A program made the translations under genes and the position numbers. Shown here in pieces: positions 39,342-50,178 of a stretch of DNA of 64,000 bases. The notes under the pieces were generated by a model, which was given only the letters and a program-made list of their open reading frames with translations, made no database searches and had not been told where the DNA came from. The stretch lies in the NCBI RefSeq assembly GCF_004770055.1, contig NZ_RQEP01000005.1:868001-932000 (forward strand), given 5' to 3'. Position 1 is the stretch's first letter. Each line of letters begins with the position of its first letter. This DNA is from Leptospira semungkisensis (GTDB lineage: Bacteria; Spirochaetota; Leptospiria; Leptospirales; Leptospiraceae).

Positions 39342-40820
39342 ATGAGCGAGCGAAACGGTAATTACCTACAGTACTTTAAAAGAACTTTGTCCTGGCTTAA
39401 AACTTCAGATCATAAGCATATTGGATTTCTCTATTTTATTACGATCATAAGTTTCTTCGTATTGGTCGGAGTTTATGATCTTTCCTCTCGCTTAAAATTA
39501 TCAAGTACGGATGCTCAGAACTACGCTGGTTTTTATAATAGAATATTGTTCTATTATGGAATTGTTATACTGATTGCGACGACCATTCCAGGAATTTTTG
39601 GAAATTTTATTCTACCAACAGCGATTGGAGCTAAGAACTTAATTTTTCCGAAATTAAACTTATTGAGTTGGTGTTTATTTGCGATCGGGTTGACCGCGAT
39701 CGTTTTTGCCCTCGTTTCACGAAATGCGGATTATTATTCGACATTGTATACTCGGTACAGTGAAGCCGGCACTGATATGAGAATGATTTACCTAGCTTCG
39801 GGGATATTTATTCTCTGTTTTTCTTCCTTCTTGAATAGTTTAAACTTTATAATAACCTTTCATATTTCAAAAGCACCTAATGTTGGACTAAGTAAAATTC
39901 CTTGGAGAGCTTGGGCGCTTTATCTCAGCGTAATTTTTCAAGGTATAGCAATTTTTTCTTTAGTGAGTATAGCTTCCTTGTTTCTTTCTGATAAAAATTC
40001 GTTAGTAGGAATGTTTGCCTCAGGATTGGTGGGAGATCCAAAGCCAATAGAATATGCGTTCACACTCAATTTTTCTCCCTTTGTTTTATATTCGATGCTT
40101 TTGCCGGCAGTCTGTTTGATTTCCGAGTTGATACTAGCTTATTCTCGCAAGTTGATTTTTGGATTCATTGCTACTGCGTATTCTTTTTCGGTGATTGTTG
40201 GAACTCTCGTCTTTGTTTGGATTCGTTACAAATTTGGATCTGGTAAATCAGATTTTACGAATATTCTTTTTTCTTTAATTTTTATCTTCGTCGGAATCGT
40301 GATAGCGATCTGGTTATTTCAACGGATTGTTTTAAGATTTAGAAAGAATATGCGATTCGATTCTCCTGTATTATTTGCAAATGGATTCATATTCTTGTGC
40401 GTTATCGGAGGTTTGGTAGAAATTTATAACTACTTCATATCGATACAAACTGAAGTTCATTTGCATGATACATATATTGTAGCAAACCATTCCTTTTATA
40501 TCGTGATAGGCGGGACTGTAATGGCTTTGATGGGAAGTTTTGTTTATTACTTCCAGGAGGTTACTCACAAAATTTACAGCGATCTTTTAGGAAAGATTTC
40601 GTGGCTGTTTATCTTTTCCGGGTTCAATATTAACTTCTTCTCTCAATTCATTTCGAATCTGGAAACCCCTGGTACAAACCACAATTATCAGCCCCGATTT
40701 ATGGAATTGGATCAAGTATCTGCTTTTGGATTTTGGCTAATTGGCATTGGACTTTTGGTAAGTTTAATCGGTGCAATGCAAGCTCTACTGGCTGGAAAAC
40801 AGGCTGAAACGAATCTTTAA
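39342..40820 (+). CDS. degenerate CtaD paralogue lacking metal ligands
   Basis: A 492-residue protein clearly derived from subunit I: SDHKHIGFLYFITIISFF, TIPGIFGNFILP and VMALMGSFVYYF match the upstream ctaD. Yet the ligands are gone: heme a H73 is Tyr (LFYYGI), the CuB His of SHPAVY is lost (NFSPFVLY), the HH pair is RY (VWIRYKF), and the distal heme a His is Phe (NHSFY for AHFHY). Only the heme a3 position His seems kept. The frame is intact and full length, and the gene is visibly AT-richer than ctaD. An AGAGGGAAG ribosome site precedes the ATG. It cannot reduce O2 as a normal oxidase; a structural or regulatory role, or decay, is inferred. Confidence 0.85.
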   Translation: MSERNGNYLQYFKRTLSWLKTSDHKHIGFLYFITIISFFVLVGVYDLSSRLKLSSTDAQNYAGFYNRILFYYGIVILIATTIPGIFGNFILPTAIGAKNLIFPKLNLLSWCLFAIGLTAIVFALVSRNADYYSTLYTRYSEAGTDMRMIYLASGIFILCFSSFLNSLNFIITFHISKAPNVGLSKIPWRAWALYLSVIFQGIAIFSLVSIASLFLSDKNSLVGMFASGLVGDPKPIEYAFTLNFSPFVLYSMLLPAVCLISELILAYSRKLIFGFIATAYSFSVIVGTLVFVWIRYKFGSGKSDFTNILFSLIFIFVGIVIAIWLFQRIVLRFRKNMRFDSPVLFANGFIFLCVIGGLVEIYNYFISIQTEVHLHDTYIVANHSFYIVIGGTVMALMGSFVYYFQEVTHKIYSDLLGKISWLFIFSGFNINFFSQFISNLETPGTNHNYQPRFMELDQVSAFGFWLIGIGLLVSLIGAMQALLAGKQAETNL

Positions 40821-40973
40821 ACGTTTCCGGCAAACTGGATCTCTTTTGAATTCGTATTTTGTAAAATTTCAATCGGGCAAGAATTTAAAATCCCTTAAAA
40901 AACCGTGGAGAAACGGCGATTCTTGCCGATATTTAAAGAGAGCACCGTACTGTCCGTGCTTTTGGTATCATCC

Positions 40974-41645
40974 ATGCAAAACATAGATTATTCGAGAAGA
41001 CTCAAACAAACCGGGAATAGAGGCCAAACCTCTCGTCCTGGAGAGTCCTTTCCTACCGTGCAAACCATCCAGCATGTTCGAGGAGCCTCTTCTCCCATTC
41101 GCTCTTTTCCGAGTTCTCGTTCGATCTTTCTGGTTTTAGTGGGCGCGATCTCCATCTTTACCGGAGGAGTCGTCGTGGGTTTGCGGCTGGACCAAAAGGA
41201 GCAGGCATTCGCTCAGAACGAGACCCAGTCCTTTTATAATGCAGGAAAATCCTCTCAGAGAGTGGAGCAGTCTGTGGAAGAAAGAGAAAATTCTTCGTCC
41301 GGCTCTTCTGCCTCTTCGAGCAATTCGGATCCTGCGGAAAATGTTTCCGTTTCCAACTCAAATGCACCGGCACCTTCTAACGGTCTCAAATATCCAGCCC
41401 GTTCCGATAAGGAAAATTATTTCCTATCCATTCCCACAGGAGACTCGCTGGAAGCCATGGAGATTGGAAAAAAATTGCTGAGAGCAAGACCTGAGTTCCA
41501 AGGAAGATTCTTCCGATCGAAGCAGGGAGAGTTGTACGTCGGCTACTTCTACGGAAAAGAAGAAGCAATGAAAGCTTTAGACCTAATTCGTCCTTTGAAC
41601 GATCCAATCTTCCATCGCACCGCGGTTCATAAACAACAGTTCTAA
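40974..41645 (+). CDS. membrane-anchored SPOR-like domain protein
   Basis: A 223-residue protein with a polar N-terminus, one membrane helix (SIFLVLVGAISIFTGGVVVGL), a Ser/Asn/Ala-rich linker (about residues 100-145) and a C-terminal domain YFLSIPTGDSLEAMEIGKKL to LYVGYFYGKEEAMKAL, which has the look of a SPOR peptidoglycan-binding repeat. I use the ATG at 40974; an in-frame GTG at 40905 is possible and neither has a clear ribosome site. It lies between the CtaD paralogue and carD. A cell-wall role is inferred. Confidence 0.65.
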   Translation: MQNIDYSRRLKQTGNRGQTSRPGESFPTVQTIQHVRGASSPIRSFPSSRSIFLVLVGAISIFTGGVVVGLRLDQKEQAFAQNETQSFYNAGKSSQRVEQSVEERENSSSGSSASSSNSDPAENVSVSNSNAPAPSNGLKYPARSDKENYFLSIPTGDSLEAMEIGKKLLRARPEFQGRFFRSKQGELYVGYFYGKEEAMKALDLIRPLNDPIFHRTAVHKQQF

Positions 41646-41692
41646 GAAAATCTAGCATCTTCTTCGCTTAGAGACTCAAATTCATTTTTTCC

Positions 41693-41720
41693 TTGACTTT
41701 GCCCCAAAATTTGCTATATT
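41693..41720 (+). promoter_or_regulatory. sigma-70-like promoter of carD
   Basis: TTGACT (41693-41698) and TATATT (41715-41720) are separated by 16 bases. The start site would be near 41728, about 28 bases before the carD TTG. The CCCAAAA and TTTTGGG arms flank the -10 element and form a small dyad over the promoter. Confidence 0.6.
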
Positions 41721-41755
41721 TTTGGGCAGAGTTTTAACGGAAGTCTTAATACTAA

Positions 41756-42319
41756 TTGGCTGGCAAAAAGAAACAATCTGGCTACGATCATGGCGTAGGT
41801 GACTACGTCGTCTATCCGATCCACGGAGTAGGTGAAATCACCGAAATCGCTAAAAAAGTTATCCTGGGAAAGAAAAAAGAGTGCTACGTAATGGAAATCC
41901 AGGGTAGCAAGATGAAGGTTATGATCCCGGTCGATAAGGCTAAACAGGTTGGAATACGACCTATTATCGACAAGAAGGACATTAAGAAAGTAATCAATCT
42001 GCTCAAAAAGGATGAGGTCGATACTGAAGAGGACTGGAAGATCAGGTACCAAAATAACCTGAACAAAATTAAGTCCGGATCGATCTTCGAAGTGGCGGAT
42101 GTGTGCAGGAATTTATTCCGTAGGGCAAACGGTAAAGAACTGTCCATCATGGAGCGTAAGCTCTACGAGAGTGCATACAATCTCGTAAAGATGGAAGTCG
42201 CCCTAAGCAAAGGTGTTTCTCAAGAAGAAGCGGGAAACCTAGTTTCAGATGTTTTAGCTAGTACATTTGCTCCGGGAGAAAGAGTTCCCGTAGCCGCAGT
42301 AGATATAGACGAAGAATAA
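41756..42319 (+). CDS. carD: CarD/CdnL-type RNA polymerase-binding regulator
   Basis: A 187-residue protein. The N-terminal RNA-polymerase interaction domain begins with [19 protein letters not shown] and includes [20 protein letters not shown]; the helical C-terminal DNA-binding part follows from about residue 75. CarD proteins stabilise open promoter complexes, notably at rRNA promoters. Translation starts at a TTG. A strong promoter is just upstream and the PIN-TRAM gene follows after 40 bases, a pairing seen in many bacteria. Confidence 0.93.
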   Translation: MAGKKKQSGYDHGVGDYVVYPIHGVGEITEIAKKVILGKKKECYVMEIQGSKMKVMIPVDKAKQVGIRPIIDKKDIKKVINLLKKDEVDTEEDWKIRYQNNLNKIKSGSIFEVADVCRNLFRRANGKELSIMERKLYESAYNLVKMEVALSKGVSQEEAGNLVSDVLASTFAPGERVPVAAVDIDEE

Positions 42320-42359
42320 ATCCGGTAAAACTCGAATCTATATTCGAAGGATTTGAGTT

Positions 42360-43607
42360 ATGGCATATTTCTATAAAGGCTTAACAGCCATCGTACTCTC
42401 CTCGGTGTCGTTCTTTGTAACGCAGAAACAAACTCAGGAGCTAGTATTTGCAGGCTCTAGTGCGGGGCTTGTACTCGTAATTTCTCTCGTACTTTTGTTC
42501 GGTGAAAGCAAACTATTCCCTAAGCTTCGTGGAGATGTTATTTTCTGCGTAGGCGTTGGGACCCTGATCGGTTTCGGAGTTGCATGGTTTTTAGGAACTG
42601 TGATCCGTTTTGAAGAACTAAACCTAGCATTGTATTTGATCTTGGGACTCTTTGGCGCACGCGCCGGAAAGTCATTCGCAAAGGATCCCGGCCTTTCTGT
42701 TTTTGGCGGAGGCGGTGGAGGTCCTACTTCGTTAGTCGATCCATTTGGCGTCGCTTCTATCAACAAAGACGAAGTTAGGGACAAGATCCTAGACACTTCT
42801 GTGGTTATCGATGGAAGAATATTAGATATTGCTGATACGCATTTTATCGATGGTCCTCTCATTCTTCCCAACTTCGTGTTGAGAGAGATCCAGTTGATCA
42901 GCGATTCTTCTGATCCGATCAAGAGAGCAAGGGGCCGCAGAGGTTTGGAGATGTTGAACAAGCTCCAAAGAAAAGGCTCTATCGAAGTAAAGATCACTTA
43001 TAAAGACTATTCCGACACGAGAGAAGTGGACGCGAAATTGATCAAACTCGCTAGGGACACCGGCGGTAAGATCGTAACCAACGATTTTAATTTGAACAAG
43101 GTAGCGGAACTCCAAGGCGTGAAGGTGCTGAACCTGAATACTCTCGCTAATGCTCTTAAACCTGTTGTTCTTCCTGGCGAAGAGCTTGGCATCCAAGTTA
43201 TCAAAGAAGGTAAGGACGAAAACCAAGGCATCGGCTATCTAGAAGATGGAACCATGGTAGTGATCGAGAACGGCGGACATTTGGTCGGTAAAGAAGTTAA
43301 GGTTACTGTGACTTCTATCATCCAAACTGCTGCCGGTAAGATGATCTTTACTAAGGCCAACGGAAACGGTGGTGGCGGCTCCGAGAAGGGAGACCGTAGT
43401 AATGAAAAAGAAAACCGCGGCAACAAGGGTGGTGATAGAGAAGATCGCAATCGCTATGACCGCCAAGACAGAGGCGGAGAGGATAGAGGAAACCGTAAGG
43501 ATTTCCAAAATAAGAACCAAAATCGCGGAAACTACCAAGATAGAAGCGACAGAGGGGACGATTTCGGAAATCGTAAGGATTTCCAAGACCAACAACAGCA
43601 ACAATAG
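42360..43607 (+). CDS. PIN/TRAM-domain membrane protein with disordered tail
   Basis: A 415-residue YacL-like protein. Four membrane helices occupy residues 1-105. The PIN ribonuclease-like domain (about 140-265) has acidic residues in [19 protein letters not shown] and [18 protein letters not shown] domain (about 270-330) follows. The last 80 residues are a low-complexity Arg/Gly/Asp/Asn tail with DRG repeats, two copies of GNRKDFQ and a final glutamine run. PIN-TRAM proteins act on or bind RNA at the membrane; the tail is unusual. It follows carD by 40 bases. Confidence 0.85.
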   Translation: MAYFYKGLTAIVLSSVSFFVTQKQTQELVFAGSSAGLVLVISLVLLFGESKLFPKLRGDVIFCVGVGTLIGFGVAWFLGTVIRFEELNLALYLILGLFGARAGKSFAKDPGLSVFGGGGGGPTSLVDPFGVASINKDEVRDKILDTSVVIDGRILDIADTHFIDGPLILPNFVLREIQLISDSSDPIKRARGRRGLEMLNKLQRKGSIEVKITYKDYSDTREVDAKLIKLARDTGGKIVTNDFNLNKVAELQGVKVLNLNTLANALKPVVLPGEELGIQVIKEGKDENQGIGYLEDGTMVVIENGGHLVGKEVKVTVTSIIQTAAGKMIFTKANGNGGGGSEKGDRSNEKENRGNKGGDREDRNRYDRQDRGGEDRGNRKDFQNKNQNRGNYQDRSDRGDDFGNRKDFQDQQQQQ

Positions 43608-43640
43608 TCTTCGGAGATTTGTTCCTAAAGAGACAAAATA

Positions 43641-43677
43641 CGGGTTGGATTTACGACTTGCTTCTAAGTCCGACCCG
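43641..43677 (+). terminator. hairpin between the PIN-TRAM gene and pckA
   Basis: CGGGTTGGA (43641-43649) pairs with TCCGACCCG (43669-43677), nine pairs with one G-U. There is no T run, so it could be a weak terminator or part of the pckA leader. Confidence 0.35.
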
Positions 43678-43742
43678 GTTCCGAATTGACGGTATCTTGT
43701 AGCAAAAAAAAATTGAAATACGATCTCAATAAGGAGAGCCCA

Positions 43743-45341
<1,599 letters not shown>

Positions 45342-45360
45342 TCGAAACCGCTTTGAATAC

Positions 45361-45397
45361 AAAAGGAGTAGGGGGTTTTCCTCTTACTCCTTTTTTT
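45361..45397 (+). terminator. rho-independent terminator after pckA
   Basis: AAAAGGAGTA (45361-45370) pairs perfectly with TACTCCTTTT (45385-45394) and leads into TTTTTTT. It lies 19 bases after the pckA stop. Confidence 0.92.
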
Positions 45398-45420
45398 ATG
45401 CCTTATAGGATCGTAAGTTC

Positions 45421-45451
45421 TTGACAAGGTGTTGTGCGCCGCATAAATAAT
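45421..45451 (+). promoter_or_regulatory. promoter of the phasin-like gene
   Basis: A perfect TTGACA -35 lies at 45421-45426. The -10 is AATAAT at 45446-45451 (spacing 19) or TAAATA at 45444-45449 (spacing 17). It sits just past the pckA terminator and about 25 bases before the phasin-like ATG. Confidence 0.6.
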
Positions 45452-45476
45452 TAATATATAAAGAAAGGACAGACGC

Positions 45477-45752
45477 ATGGAAAAGGAAATCAAAGAAGCA
45501 TTGAATTTCGCGATCGGAGCTGCTAAGACTCTGAGAGAACAAGCTGATAGTATTCTTTTGAAAGTGGAAAAAGAATTTAAGGAACTCTCCGCAAAAGGTT
45601 CCCAGGATCAAAGTGAAGTCGCTAATAATCTTCGTAAATATATCGAAGACGCGTTACGCTCCGTTGAAGGTCTTGCTGGTCAGGTAAATACCAAAGTAGA
45701 AGAAGTGAAAAAAGATTTCGGAAAGAAAAATTCTAACGGTTCTGCCGGCTGA
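45477..45752 (+). CDS. phasin-like coiled-coil protein
   Basis: A 91-residue, almost wholly helical protein (KEIKEALNFAIGAAKTLREQ, then VANNLRKYIEDALRSVEGL) with heptad-like hydrophobic spacing and a charged C-terminal tail. This resembles the small phasin-related proteins that coat polyhydroxyalkanoate granules, though no synthase gene is here. AGAAAGGA precedes the ATG by about eight bases and the promoter has a perfect -35, so it is probably strongly expressed. A general coiled-coil stress or scaffold protein is the alternative. Confidence 0.65.
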   Translation: MEKEIKEALNFAIGAAKTLREQADSILLKVEKEFKELSAKGSQDQSEVANNLRKYIEDALRSVEGLAGQVNTKVEEVKKDFGKKNSNGSAG

Positions 45753-45821
45753 TCCCTATTCGAACCTTAAGATCCGGATCGGATCCATACTTTCGCGTAT
45801 CATTCTCCTAATCTAATCATT

Positions 45822-46538
45822 TCAAAGCCTGGGATCGTCCGATCCTAGGCATAACCATTTCGCTAATCTTTCTCTATAGGATATCGGCGGAGGACTTTCC
45901 ATCTCCAGCTCGAAAGAAGTATTCCAGAGAGAAACTCCTCTCTCAAATTTGATGCTTAAGATTTCAAAGATCTTTTCTCTGTGAGTGCTAAACCAAGTAG
46001 AAGGTTCGAATCCTTCCTCAGTCAAATAACCTTCTAATAGATCAATCGTCCTATAATCGGAAGCGAGCGCAGAATAAGAGAAAGAATCGTCTGCGAATTC
46101 TGAGAAGATCTCTTCCCATTCTTCTGCACGATTTCTTTCTTTGTTTCTACAATCGTACGCTTGGCAAATGGAAGCTCCATAAAAGGAATAATTCTGACTG
46201 CGAGCATCTCCGGAATACACCGGATGGATCATGCATCCTATCCTGCTTCTCACCTTAGTTTCAGAATGATCAGAAGGAATTTCTTCCGTAAGCATACCTA
46301 GAAAAGGACAGTTATAAGTTAACGGGTCCTTCTTTACGAAATTTTTTTCTGCGTCTTCTCTAACTTTGCGGAACTCAGCCATTGTATATGGCTTTGCAAA
46401 GTCTACAGTTTGCTGAAAGGTTTCGGTCCTTTCTTTTAAAACGTTTCTTAATTTATCTGCAGGAAGTTCTAGATTGAAGAGCCCGCAACATGCTCCGCAA
46501 GAAAACGGAACATTAGCGGAAGGCTGGCAAAGTCCCAC
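45822..46538 (-). CDS. Cys-rich protein of the sigma/CHAT operon
   Basis: A 238-residue soluble protein with clustered cysteines: C4, then SCGACCGLFN near residue 14, NCPFLG near 76, IGCMIHP near 101 and ICQAYDC near 123. The pattern suggests a zinc or iron-sulfur site, loosely like YkgJ-type proteins. It starts at a GTG that directly abuts the CHAT gene stop, so the two are coupled. I recognise no named family. A redox or metal-sensing partner of the CHAT protein is possible but unproven. Confidence 0.62.
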   Translation of the reverse strand: MGLCQPSANVPFSCGACCGLFNLELPADKLRNVLKERTETFQQTVDFAKPYTMAEFRKVREDAEKNFVKKDPLTYNCPFLGMLTEEIPSDHSETKVRSRIGCMIHPVYSGDARSQNYSFYGASICQAYDCRNKERNRAEEWEEIFSEFADDSFSYSALASDYRTIDLLEGYLTEEGFEPSTWFSTHREKIFEILSIKFERGVSLWNTSFELEMESPPPISYRERLAKWLCLGSDDPRL

Positions 46539-48377
46539 TCACATACCGCCGTGAGGCAGATTTCCCGATTTGGAGGATAAGAATCCTAAAAAGGCCAACT
46601 CTAGATCTTTGGTCTCCGGATTTTCAACAATACTGCAATTTAAAGGAAAGATCTGCAGCCTATCTTCATGGAATACAATTACCTTACCTCGATACTTCTC
46701 GATTTGCTCTCCTATAAAGTCCTGTTTGATCATTGGGGCTGCTACCAAAGAGGACTCAGGCTTTAAGCCTCGGAAGAACAAGTGTGTGTTGGAATTGGTA
46801 GATACTAAGAAGATGCTGATCCTCTCTAATTCCTCCAACTCCGTAAGAAGATTTTCGAAATAATATTGAAAGGTGATCAGATATCCGTCCGCGGATTCAG
46901 GTTGGATCTGTCCTTTAGAATAAAGATCCATCCATTGGATCATTTTCTGAATGGTATCCTTATTCGCGAAGAGTATCTCCGCAAGATCGGTGACCACAGG
47001 AGTGATCTCTAATTTTCTGAAATCATGTAGGCATTGAAAGATCAGTTCCCACCATCTTTCAATATTATAAGCATCATCCGGATTATTCGGGATGTACTTT
47101 CCTAAGGAATGGTTCTGGTGATCACTAAATAAGATCCCGCCAAGTATCTTGGAGAATTCTTCAAATGAACGGATCAGATATTCCATCAATTGGAAGGAAG
47201 TCAGTGATTCTTCTTTCTGTCTTTCAGTGAATTGATAATAAGAAGAAGCGATCGCGCTAGGATAGAATTTGAATATTAAAGAAGGATTAATGATCTTATG
47301 GACCGGTTTTCCTTTGGTAGGATCGGAGACTACTCGAATGATCGGCTGGCCATGCAGGCTATAATTCGTCCAAGTCAGATCGCTAGGATCATAATTTCTT
47401 CTAGCATGTTCTTTTGCGAGATATAAGGACTCGCCGATGCTCTTATCTGCAAATAAGTTCGTATAGAATTGGATCGTGAAGTCGATGGTGTTCTGGTTAT
47501 CCGCGATCTCCCAATTTGTCCCAATAAAACTTTTGATGCCTGACATCAAAAATGATCCTGCGAAATTATTCATCAGGTCAGAATTCAGGTTTCGAGTCGT
47601 ACTCTTGTTCGATTGGCAAGAGTTAGAAAAAACCATGTCTGTATTGAAGCCGGAGTTTTTGATCTCCCTTGCTTTTAGGATCTTTCCTTCGGAGATCAGC
47701 CATCCGTTTTCTAAAGGATCGTCCGAGAAATACAAATGTCCTGAGTAGTGAATGATATTCTTTCCTTTGATCAAGGAGAGAAGTTTCAATTTGGTAACCT
47801 GGCGTCCGCCTATGAATTCTATTTCTAAGCGCGAGCTTGGGACCTTTTCACTCAATACTCTAAAGAGTTGCTCTCCCTCTTTTTGCGCCCATTCCAGATC
47901 CTCGGTTGGATCTGCGATGATCAGCATTCTAAGCTTTTCTTTTTCTTTGAATGCAGCGCTATTGGATTCTCCTCGTACGGTCTTCCCTATGAAGAATTTG
48001 TCGGAGAGAAAGCAAGTGCCGTCGTGCAGGAGTTCCCACGGGATCACTCCTAACTTAGGATCAATATTAAAGTGCAGGAATTTTTCAGTAGTAAGTCTAA
48101 GCTTCTCTTGGATCGCAGATGGAAAGAATTGATCGTAGAATGTTTCTCCCAAGATCTTGAGATCGTGAAGAATATCCGTTTCAAGAGTAGGAGTTTGGAC
48201 TGATTTCTGATGAATTGCGACGGAAACCCGAACTAAATTTTCGATTTCCTTAATATACTCGAGGATAAGGTCCTCGTCCATGGTAGATTGAAGGTGAGAT
48301 TCGGACCCGCTGCCTGAGCTATCCAATACGTTGAATACGTTTACCGCACCGACTCTGTCTATAATTAGGTTCAGCAT
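46539..48377 (-). CDS. CHAT-domain caspase-like protease
   Basis: A 612-residue protein. The CHAT domain (about residues 90-350) has the family opening [18 protein letters not shown], the His segment [10 protein letters not shown] with H214, and the Cys segment VFSNSCQS with C254, so the catalytic pair is intact. [17 protein letters not shown] is the usual post-Cys block. Residues about 370-612 are a mainly helical region without recognised repeats, unlike the TPR part of many CHAT proteins. It is third in a leftward operon behind a sigma factor and an unknown protein. Its substrate is unknown. Confidence 0.85.
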   Translation of the reverse strand: MLNLIIDRVGAVNVFNVLDSSGSGSESHLQSTMDEDLILEYIKEIENLVRVSVAIHQKSVQTPTLETDILHDLKILGETFYDQFFPSAIQEKLRLTTEKFLHFNIDPKLGVIPWELLHDGTCFLSDKFFIGKTVRGESNSAAFKEKEKLRMLIIADPTEDLEWAQKEGEQLFRVLSEKVPSSRLEIEFIGGRQVTKLKLLSLIKGKNIIHYSGHLYFSDDPLENGWLISEGKILKAREIKNSGFNTDMVFSNSCQSNKSTTRNLNSDLMNNFAGSFLMSGIKSFIGTNWEIADNQNTIDFTIQFYTNLFADKSIGESLYLAKEHARRNYDPSDLTWTNYSLHGQPIIRVVSDPTKGKPVHKIINPSLIFKFYPSAIASSYYQFTERQKEESLTSFQLMEYLIRSFEEFSKILGGILFSDHQNHSLGKYIPNNPDDAYNIERWWELIFQCLHDFRKLEITPVVTDLAEILFANKDTIQKMIQWMDLYSKGQIQPESADGYLITFQYYFENLLTELEELERISIFLVSTNSNTHLFFRGLKPESSLVAAPMIKQDFIGEQIEKYRGKVIVFHEDRLQIFPLNCSIVENPETKDLELAFLGFLSSKSGNLPHGGM

Positions 48378-48454
48378 TTGAATCGAAAACTGCGCCTAAG
48401 TGTTTTCCTCCGATCGGACATAAAATCCGATAGAGGAAACCGGTTAGCTCGCCC

Positions 48455-49198
48455 TTAATCCAAAAGGATAAAGAGGTCGATCGATTTAGACAAGTCTTTT
48501 CCCTGAAACTCGACTGTGTACTTTCCTTCTCTCAATCCGGAGAAGTTTGTGATCCCTTCGGAATTGAATTGGTTAGAAAGGATGAATCTTCCGTCCTTAG
48601 AAAGATTTACTCTTTGGAAATCTTCCGGTCTAGGACATTCGATTTTGACACTTAAGTAAGCAGTTTCGTCAGTTTCTTGTACGACTTGGTAAGTGAACTT
48701 GCAGTCTTTATCTACCTTCTCTTCGAATACAATAAACTCGGATGCGGAAGGTGCTTTTGCTACTGCAGAACGCATAGCAGGCGCGTAATCCACGCGAGTA
48801 TTGATTTGTAAGGTTTCGATCAGACTTCCGAAAAGTTGTGCTCCGGATTTTCCTAATTTCACTACGATAGATTCTTTGCCCTGTGCCTTACGGGACAGTT
48901 CTATCTCCACATATCTTTTCAGATATTCAGGAAACGGTTTTACCTGCCAGCCCTCATTAAGTTCGGCCTTGCTGAGGTCCAACTCCTCTTGGAAAGATTG
49001 GAATTGGTGTTGGCGGGCTGCCGATTCGAAATAGGATTCTCCTGCAGCTTTCAAACTCGCCTGGAGGGCTTCCTCCATTTGAATGAGTTCATTCTGTAGA
49101 TCGGTGTTTTTATCCAGGCCGGACAATACGTCCGTCTTTCCCTCAAAGAGAGATTGGATTATTTCTGGCACCGAGTTTTGTTCGCGGTTGGATTCCAT
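48455..49198 (-). CDS. unknown protein between sigma factor and CHAT protease
   Basis: A 247-residue soluble protein. The first 110 residues are helical and charged ([20 protein letters not shown], then [17 protein letters not shown]); the last 100 look beta-rich ([20 protein letters not shown], then [16 protein letters not shown]). No membrane helix is present. The ATG at 49198 is preferred to a TTG 18 bases earlier, with GGAG upstream. It follows the sigma gene by 39 bases and precedes the CHAT gene by 77. Position and layout suggest a cytoplasmic anti-sigma or adaptor protein, but no family is recognised. Confidence 0.65.
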   Translation of the reverse strand: MESNREQNSVPEIIQSLFEGKTDVLSGLDKNTDLQNELIQMEEALQASLKAAGESYFESAARQHQFQSFQEELDLSKAELNEGWQVKPFPEYLKRYVEIELSRKAQGKESIVVKLGKSGAQLFGSLIETLQINTRVDYAPAMRSAVAKAPSASEFIVFEEKVDKDCKFTYQVVQETDETAYLSVKIECPRPEDFQRVNLSKDGRFILSNQFNSEGITNFSGLREGKYTVEFQGKDLSKSIDLFILLD

Positions 49199-49237
49199 TT
49201 GAGTGCGACGCTCCAATAGCTTTTATGACGATTCTTT

Positions 49238-50143
49238 CTACTCAGACAATTCCGAGAATTTGAGTTTTTTTTGTATTTTTTCGATCAGACGCAACAAAGT
49301 AACGCTAACATTTCCTTCCGTAATTCCCAATAGATCCGCAACCTCACGATAGGGAGTACGGGCTAAGAAATGGCCTTTCTTTCGCTTTTCTAGCAGTTTC
49401 TTTCTCTGTTCGTATTTCTTTTTTAATGCCTGAGAGGTTTTATCTATCTCTTGAGGGAGGATAGGAGCCTTTTTCACTGTAGCAGTTTGCTTTTCCTTTA
49501 GCTCCAGAATATTCAGATACAGAGACGTAATCTTGTCTTCCATACGAATATTCTCCTCTTCTCTTTTGGAAAGTTCGGATCTTAGCTCCAGGATCTTCTT
49601 TTTGAGATCATCCAGACCTAGATTCGTTTTACTGACCAAGAATTGGATCTCTTCTTCGTCCAGATTGAGATAGTAAATATAAGATAATTTGAAAATGACT
49701 CGTTTCTCTACTCCGATCTCTCCCAAAACTTGGTGAAAAAGTTTGGTGAGCTCCTGAGCTTCTTCGACCAACTCAGGTCTTAGATCGGGTTCGTCTTCGA
49801 TAGTAGCGTATTCTTTTCCTTCTTTATTGATCTTTCCGAGGTTGGTGATCTTGAGCTCTCTCTTGGTTCTTTGCCAATCAATGAGCATATTACGTAAAAC
49901 GGAATAGAACCAAGTGCGGAAGCTGGACTTTCCTTTAAAGCTGGAGAACCTTGCACCGGTTTTCAATCTTTCGAACGCGTACAAGAAGAAGTCACCGGCA
50001 TCATCTTCGCTCAGATGAAAAATTTTCATCGGGAAGTTGTATATATCTTCGGAATAGGACTCGAAGAATAATTTGAGTGCGGCCTCGTCTCCTTCCCCGC
50101 AGCGGGTAACCAGGTCGAGGGTTTTATCCTTTGACAAATTCAT
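49238..50143 (-). CDS. ECF-like sigma factor with a long coiled-coil insertion
   Basis: A 301-residue sigma-70-family protein, about 100 longer than a normal ECF factor. Region 2 spans residues 27-95 ([16 protein letters not shown], then [21 protein letters not shown]). Residues 135-180 look like a first region-4 helix set; a charged coiled coil follows (about 180-258), then a clear helix-turn-helix, [26 protein letters not shown] (265-290). It heads the leftward operon with the unknown protein, CHAT protease and Cys-rich protein. It is divergent from the M23 peptidase with only 35 bases between start codons. Confidence 0.85.
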   Translation of the reverse strand: MNLSKDKTLDLVTRCGEGDEAALKLFFESYSEDIYNFPMKIFHLSEDDAGDFFLYAFERLKTGARFSSFKGKSSFRTWFYSVLRNMLIDWQRTKRELKITNLGKINKEGKEYATIEDEPDLRPELVEEAQELTKLFHQVLGEIGVEKRVIFKLSYIYYLNLDEEEIQFLVSKTNLGLDDLKKKILELRSELSKREEENIRMEDKITSLYLNILELKEKQTATVKKAPILPQEIDKTSQALKKKYEQRKKLLEKRKKGHFLARTPYREVADLLGITEGNVSVTLLRLIEKIQKKLKFSELSE

Positions 50144-50178
50144 TCTTTATGTAACCTTGCACCAGGGGGCCAAGCTAA

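Noticed and set aside
46001..46016. GGTTCGAATCC-like tRNA T-loop
   Set aside because: It lies inside the Cys-rich protein gene in frame, and no acceptor, D or anticodon arm can be built around it.
49238..50143. Type III-E CRISPR (Craspase) locus reading of the sigma/CHAT genes
   Set aside because: No repeats, spacers, gRAMP-like effector or cas genes are present nearby; only the protease-sigma logic is comparable.
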